From NCBI GenBank assembly GCA_937880585.1, contig CALFMR010000273.1:1-10202 (forward strand): 10,202 nucleotides of DNA, in the 5' to 3' direction. Position 1 is the stretch's first letter. Each line of letters starts with the position of its first letter. Under the pieces are notes generated by a model, which worked only from the letters and a program-made list of their open reading frames with translations, did not search any database and was not told the DNA's origin. Origin of the DNA: an uncultured Acidobacteriota bacterium (GTDB lineage: Bacteria; Acidobacteriota; Vicinamibacteria; Vicinamibacterales; SCN-69-37). Shown piece by piece: positions 7,735 to 10,202 of the stretch. A program made the position numbers and the translations under genes.

Positions 7735-8306
7735 CGTGCGGCCCGTGTCTTGACGCCGCGCTGTGCCGCCAGCACGATGCGGACGATCGACTCGAAGCTC
7801 TCGACCGCCATCGGCCGCCGGCGAACGTCGCCACGCACGACAGGCCCGACCGACGCGGTCCGTCCCGCGAGCACGGGCGGCATGACGACGGGCGCGCCCG
7901 ACACGGCGTCCGCTCTCACGGCAACGACGCCTGCCGAGAGACCGAGCGGCTGCCACAGATGATCGGGACCGCGCTCGAGGAAGAAGATCGCCTCTTCGTC
8001 GATGCGAAGGACCGGCGCGCCGATCGTCACGACGCGGTCGCGGCCGATGACGCCGCCGGGCACGCGCACGGCGACGAATGGTCCGGCGTCTCCCTTCAAT
8101 GTCGTCGTGACGGCAACCGTGGCCATCGTCGCGATGCCACCTTCTGGAGGAATCACGGCTCGCAGATCGGTGATGCGCCCGCGAACGATGAGCGCCGCCT
8201 GACCCACGAGGTCGGGCACACCGATCGGCGTGACGACCGTGGCCTGGAGAGGCGTGGCCGACGACAGAGCGAGCGCCACGATGGCGGCGCAGACGATCGA
8301 GCGCAT
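7731..8306 (-). CDS. Exported protein of unknown function upstream of the matrixin homologue
   Basis: This 191-residue protein is not from a family I can name. The ATG at 8306 gives a good Sec signal peptide (MRSIVCAAIVALALSSATPL, then QA, with cleavage around residue 23-25). The frame remains open further upstream, but that part would overlap the end of lpxB and lacks export features. The mature protein is beta-rich. Recognisable blocks are VGQAALIVRGRITDLRA, then VAVTTTLKGDAGPFVAVRVP with a PGG turn, then VLRIDEEAIFFLERG. This resembles small extracellular beta domains with an LKG...V..PGG...G..FL pattern that are often found beside secreted enzymes. The C-terminus is a basic amphipathic helix (ESIVRIVLAAQRG). 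It starts 43 bp after lpxB with a weak ribosome-binding site and overlaps the matrixin homologue by 4 bp. Partnership with that protein is inferred from this coupling. Confidence 0.75.
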   Translation of the reverse strand: MRSIVCAAIVALALSSATPLQATVVTPIGVPDLVGQAALIVRGRITDLRAVIPPEGGIATMATVAVTTTLKGDAGPFVAVRVPGGVIGRDRVVTIGAPVLRIDEEAIFFLERGPDHLWQPLGLSAGVVAVRADAVSGAPVVMPPVLAGRTASVGPVVRGDVRRRPMAVESFESIVRIVLAAQRGVKTRAAR

Positions 8307-8349
8307 GCCGGAGTGTAGCGGGTCCGGCCGCGGGCGCGCACGGATCGCG

Positions 8350-9555
8350 TCAGGAGTGCGAAGCCCGCGTCGCCACGCGCCACACGGCCTGTGCGGCGCG
8401 CATCGACGCGCCGCGACCGCCCAGGGCCTCGCGCACCGCGGCCAGATCCGCTCGCATCGCGTCGGCCCGCGGCGGATCGCGGAGCAGCGACACGGCCTCT
8501 CGCGCCACGTGGTCGGGCGTGAAGCGCTCCTGGATGAGCTCCGGCACGATGCCACGTCCGGCGACGAGGTTGACCATGCCGTAGTGCGGCACCTTCACGA
8601 ATCGTCGTCCGATCGCGTAGGTCAGCGGCGAGACGCCGTAGACGATGACCATCGGCCGGCCGTGCATCGCCGCCTGCACGGTCGCCGTGCCCGAGGCGGT
8701 GATCACGACGGACGAGGCGGCCATGGCCTCGTCGGTCGCCTGTTCGACGACGACGATGGGAATCGATGCCGCGCGGACGCGTTCGAGCGGCAGGAACAAT
8801 CGCTCTTCGAGCGACGGCGCGCGGGCGACGACGAACTGCACGTCGGGCACTTCGCGATGGATGATCGGCGCGGCCTGCGCCAGCACCGGCAGGATGCGCC
8901 GGACTTCGTTCGGGCGGCTGCCGGGCAGGAGCGCGACGAGCGGCTTCGCGGGATTCAGACCGACCTGCGCCATCCACTCATCGCGCGGCGTGCGCACGAC
9001 CGCAAGATCGGCCAGCGGATGGCCGACGAGCGTCACGGGCACGCCGGCACGCTGGTAGATCTCGACCTCGAACGGAAAGATGACGAGCATCTCGCTCACG
9101 TAGCGCGCGATCGTGTGCAGGCGGCCCGGACGCCACGCCCAGAGCTGCGGACTGACGTAGTAGACGATCGGCACGCCGAGGCCGTGGAGGATCGGTAACA
9201 GCCGGAAATTGAAATCCGGGAAGTCGACGGCGACGAAGACGTCGGGCCGCCGCTCGCGCGCCGCTTCGCCGAGCCGCCGGATCATTCGCCACGACCGCGG
9301 CAGCACCGACACCGCCTCGGCCAGGCCCGTCACCGAAAAGCCGAGGAAATTACCGACGAGATCGGCACCAGCCGCCGCGAGACGCGGGCCGCCGAACCCG
9401 AACGTCTCGACGTGCGGCTCCGAGGCGCGCAGCGCGTCGACGAGCGCTGCTGCGTACAAATCGCCCGACGCCTCACCGCACGAAATCATGACGCGCCGCG
9501 GCCGGCTCGAGTCGGTCGCGGGATCCGCGCGGGCGATATCGAGCGGTCGCGTCAC
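8350..9555 (-). CDS. lpxB: Lipid-A-disaccharide synthase LpxB
   Basis: LpxB is a GT19-family glycosyltransferase at the inner face of the cytoplasmic membrane. It joins UDP-2,3-diacylglucosamine and lipid X to make the lipid A disaccharide. The 401-residue product covers the whole family. Signatures are ISCGEASGDLYAAALVDAL near the N-terminus (residues 24-42), FGFGGPRLAAAG, VDFPDFNFRL, YYVSPQLWAWRPGRLHTIAR, VTLVGHPLAD, LLPGSRPNEVRRILP, ITASGTATVQAAMHGRPMVI and VPHYGMVNLVAGRGIVPELI. The GTG at 9555 overlaps the TGA of the M16 gene (GTGA). It leaves 22 residues before the conserved block; an ATG at 9489 would start directly at ISCGEASGD and is less likely. No Shine-Dalgarno is seen before the GTG, fitting translational coupling. 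The usual partners lpxD, fabZ and lpxA are not in the window. Its presence implies a lipid A-containing outer membrane. Confidence 0.97.
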   Translation of the reverse strand: MTRPLDIARADPATDSSRPRRVMISCGEASGDLYAAALVDALRASEPHVETFGFGGPRLAAAGADLVGNFLGFSVTGLAEAVSVLPRSWRMIRRLGEAARERRPDVFVAVDFPDFNFRLLPILHGLGVPIVYYVSPQLWAWRPGRLHTIARYVSEMLVIFPFEVEIYQRAGVPVTLVGHPLADLAVVRTPRDEWMAQVGLNPAKPLVALLPGSRPNEVRRILPVLAQAAPIIHREVPDVQFVVARAPSLEERLFLPLERVRAASIPIVVVEQATDEAMAASSVVITASGTATVQAAMHGRPMVIVYGVSPLTYAIGRRFVKVPHYGMVNLVAGRGIVPELIQERFTPDHVAREAVSLLRDPPRADAMRADLAAVREALGGRGASMRAAQAVWRVATRASHS

Positions 9556-10202
9556 GGGACCAGCCGGGACGAGACGCCCGTCATCGACTCGGTGCGGCGC
9601 AGCGCCACGGCGTCGACGTCGAGGTCGGACAGAGGAATGCGATCGAACGTGTCGAAGCCGTTCGCGTGAAGCTGGTCGACGAACGCCGACGCGTCGCCGA
9701 CGAGCACGATCGTCAACGCCTCGGGGTGCAGCAGCGTCCGCGAGACACGCAGGACGTCGTCGGCCGTGACGTCCTGCACGTCGTCGACATAACGTTCGAT
9801 GCCATCGGGCGACTGGCCGTAGAACAATCGTGACAGCACCTGCTCGGCGATCGACGAGGGGCTCTCCATGGAGAGGGGGAAATTGCCAGCGACGAAGTCC
9901 TGTGCGCCCTCGAGCTCGGTGGATCCGACCGTCTCGCGTTGCAGCCGGTCGAACTCGTTCACCATCAGCCGCAGCGATTCACCGGTCGCGGCCGTCCGCG
10001 TCTCGGTCTCGGCCATGACTTCCCCGCTCGTCTTGTACGCGCGCAGTTCGGCGGAGGCACCATAGGTCAGCCCGCGGTCCGATCGCAGCACACCGAACAG
10101 GCGGTTCGCGCCTTCGCCGCCCAGGATCCGGATCGCGAGATCGAAGGGCACGTAGTCCGGATCGGTGCGCGAGATGCCCAGGTGACCCACGCGAATCTCC
10201 GT
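9552..10202 (-). CDS. M16 family zinc-peptidase-like protein, C-terminal part (5' end outside window)
   Basis: Only the last 216 residues are present. The frame runs open through the right edge, and the first visible residues (TEIRVGHLGISRTDPDYVPF) are the typical opening of the M16 C-terminal domain, so the gene starts well outside. Further hallmarks are ILGGEGANRLFGVLRSDRGL followed by TYGASAELRAY, which contains the Arg/Tyr pair of the domain, then a helical segment with DFVAGNFPLSMESPSSIAEQ and the closing strand ALTIVLVGDASAF. M16 proteins degrade peptides or process proteins, often in the periplasm and sometimes as a pair of active and inactive subunits. The HxxEH zinc site would lie in the missing N-terminal domain, so whether this is the active subunit cannot be told. 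Its TGA overlaps the lpxB start by 4 bp. Confidence 0.92.
   Translation of the reverse strand, partial: TEIRVGHLGISRTDPDYVPFDLAIRILGGEGANRLFGVLRSDRGLTYGASAELRAYKTSGEVMAETETRTAATGESLRLMVNEFDRLQRETVGSTELEGAQDFVAGNFPLSMESPSSIAEQVLSRLFYGQSPDGIERYVDDVQDVTADDVLRVSRTLLHPEALTIVLVGDASAFVDQLHANGFDTFDRIPLSDLDVDAVALRRTESMTGVSSRLVP

Noticed and set aside
7735..7956. A 74-codon N-terminal extension of the matrixin homologue
   Set aside because: It is Arg/Gly-rich, lies inside the upstream gene, and would bury the export signal; the ATGA overlap start is far better.
8307..8349. TACACT on the minus strand as a possible -10 promoter box before the 191-residue protein
   Set aside because: It lies only 5 bp from the ATG and there is no -35-like hexamer at proper spacing, so it is likely chance.

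Overview
The window is very GC-rich, densely packed chromosomal DNA from a Gram-negative-type bacterium. It carries lpxB, so the cell makes lipid A, and it has several secreted or envelope proteins. GTG starts, codons strongly biased to G/C in the third position, a HEAT/TPR coiled-coil protein and a matrixin-like protein with a C-terminal beta-sandwich domain together suggest Acidobacteriota, perhaps a Vicinamibacteria-like lineage. The lineage is an inference from style and content, because no rRNA or other phylogenetic marker is present. I see no tRNA, rRNA, CRISPR array, insertion sequence or phage gene.

Layout. One gene reads rightward: a coiled-coil/TPR/HEAT-repeat protein, open at the left edge and ending at 1601. 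It converges tail to tail, with 7 bp between stop codons, on a run of eight minus-strand genes that fills the rest. In transcription order, from right to left, these are: the C-terminal part of an M16 zinc-peptidase-family protein (open at the right edge); lpxB (lipid-A-disaccharide synthase); a 191-residue exported protein of unknown function; a matrixin-type metalloprotease homologue; a small exported protein that looks like an outer-membrane beta-barrel; acnA (aconitase); queG (epoxyqueuosine reductase); and yqgE (AlgH/UPF0301 family). Three junctions overlap by 4 bp (GTGA or ATGA), and the largest gap in the run is 63 bp, so much of it may be co-transcribed. A perfect 12-bp hairpin sits in that 63-bp acnA-queG gap and may separate or attenuate the queG-yqgE end.

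How the genes fit together. acnA (TCA cycle), queG (last step of tRNA queuosine synthesis), lpxB (lipid A) and yqgE are housekeeping genes with no obvious common pathway. The least ordinary part is the three-gene cassette at 6029-8306 between lpxB and acnA. It encodes an exported beta-rich protein, an exported matrixin homologue and a barrel-like protein, joined by 4-bp stop/start overlaps. The matrixin homologue keeps its three zinc-binding histidines and Met-turn, but its catalytic glutamate is replaced by glycine (HGIGH instead of HEIGH). It may therefore be a binding protein or pseudoprotease rather than an active enzyme. This is the best candidate here for something not yet described.
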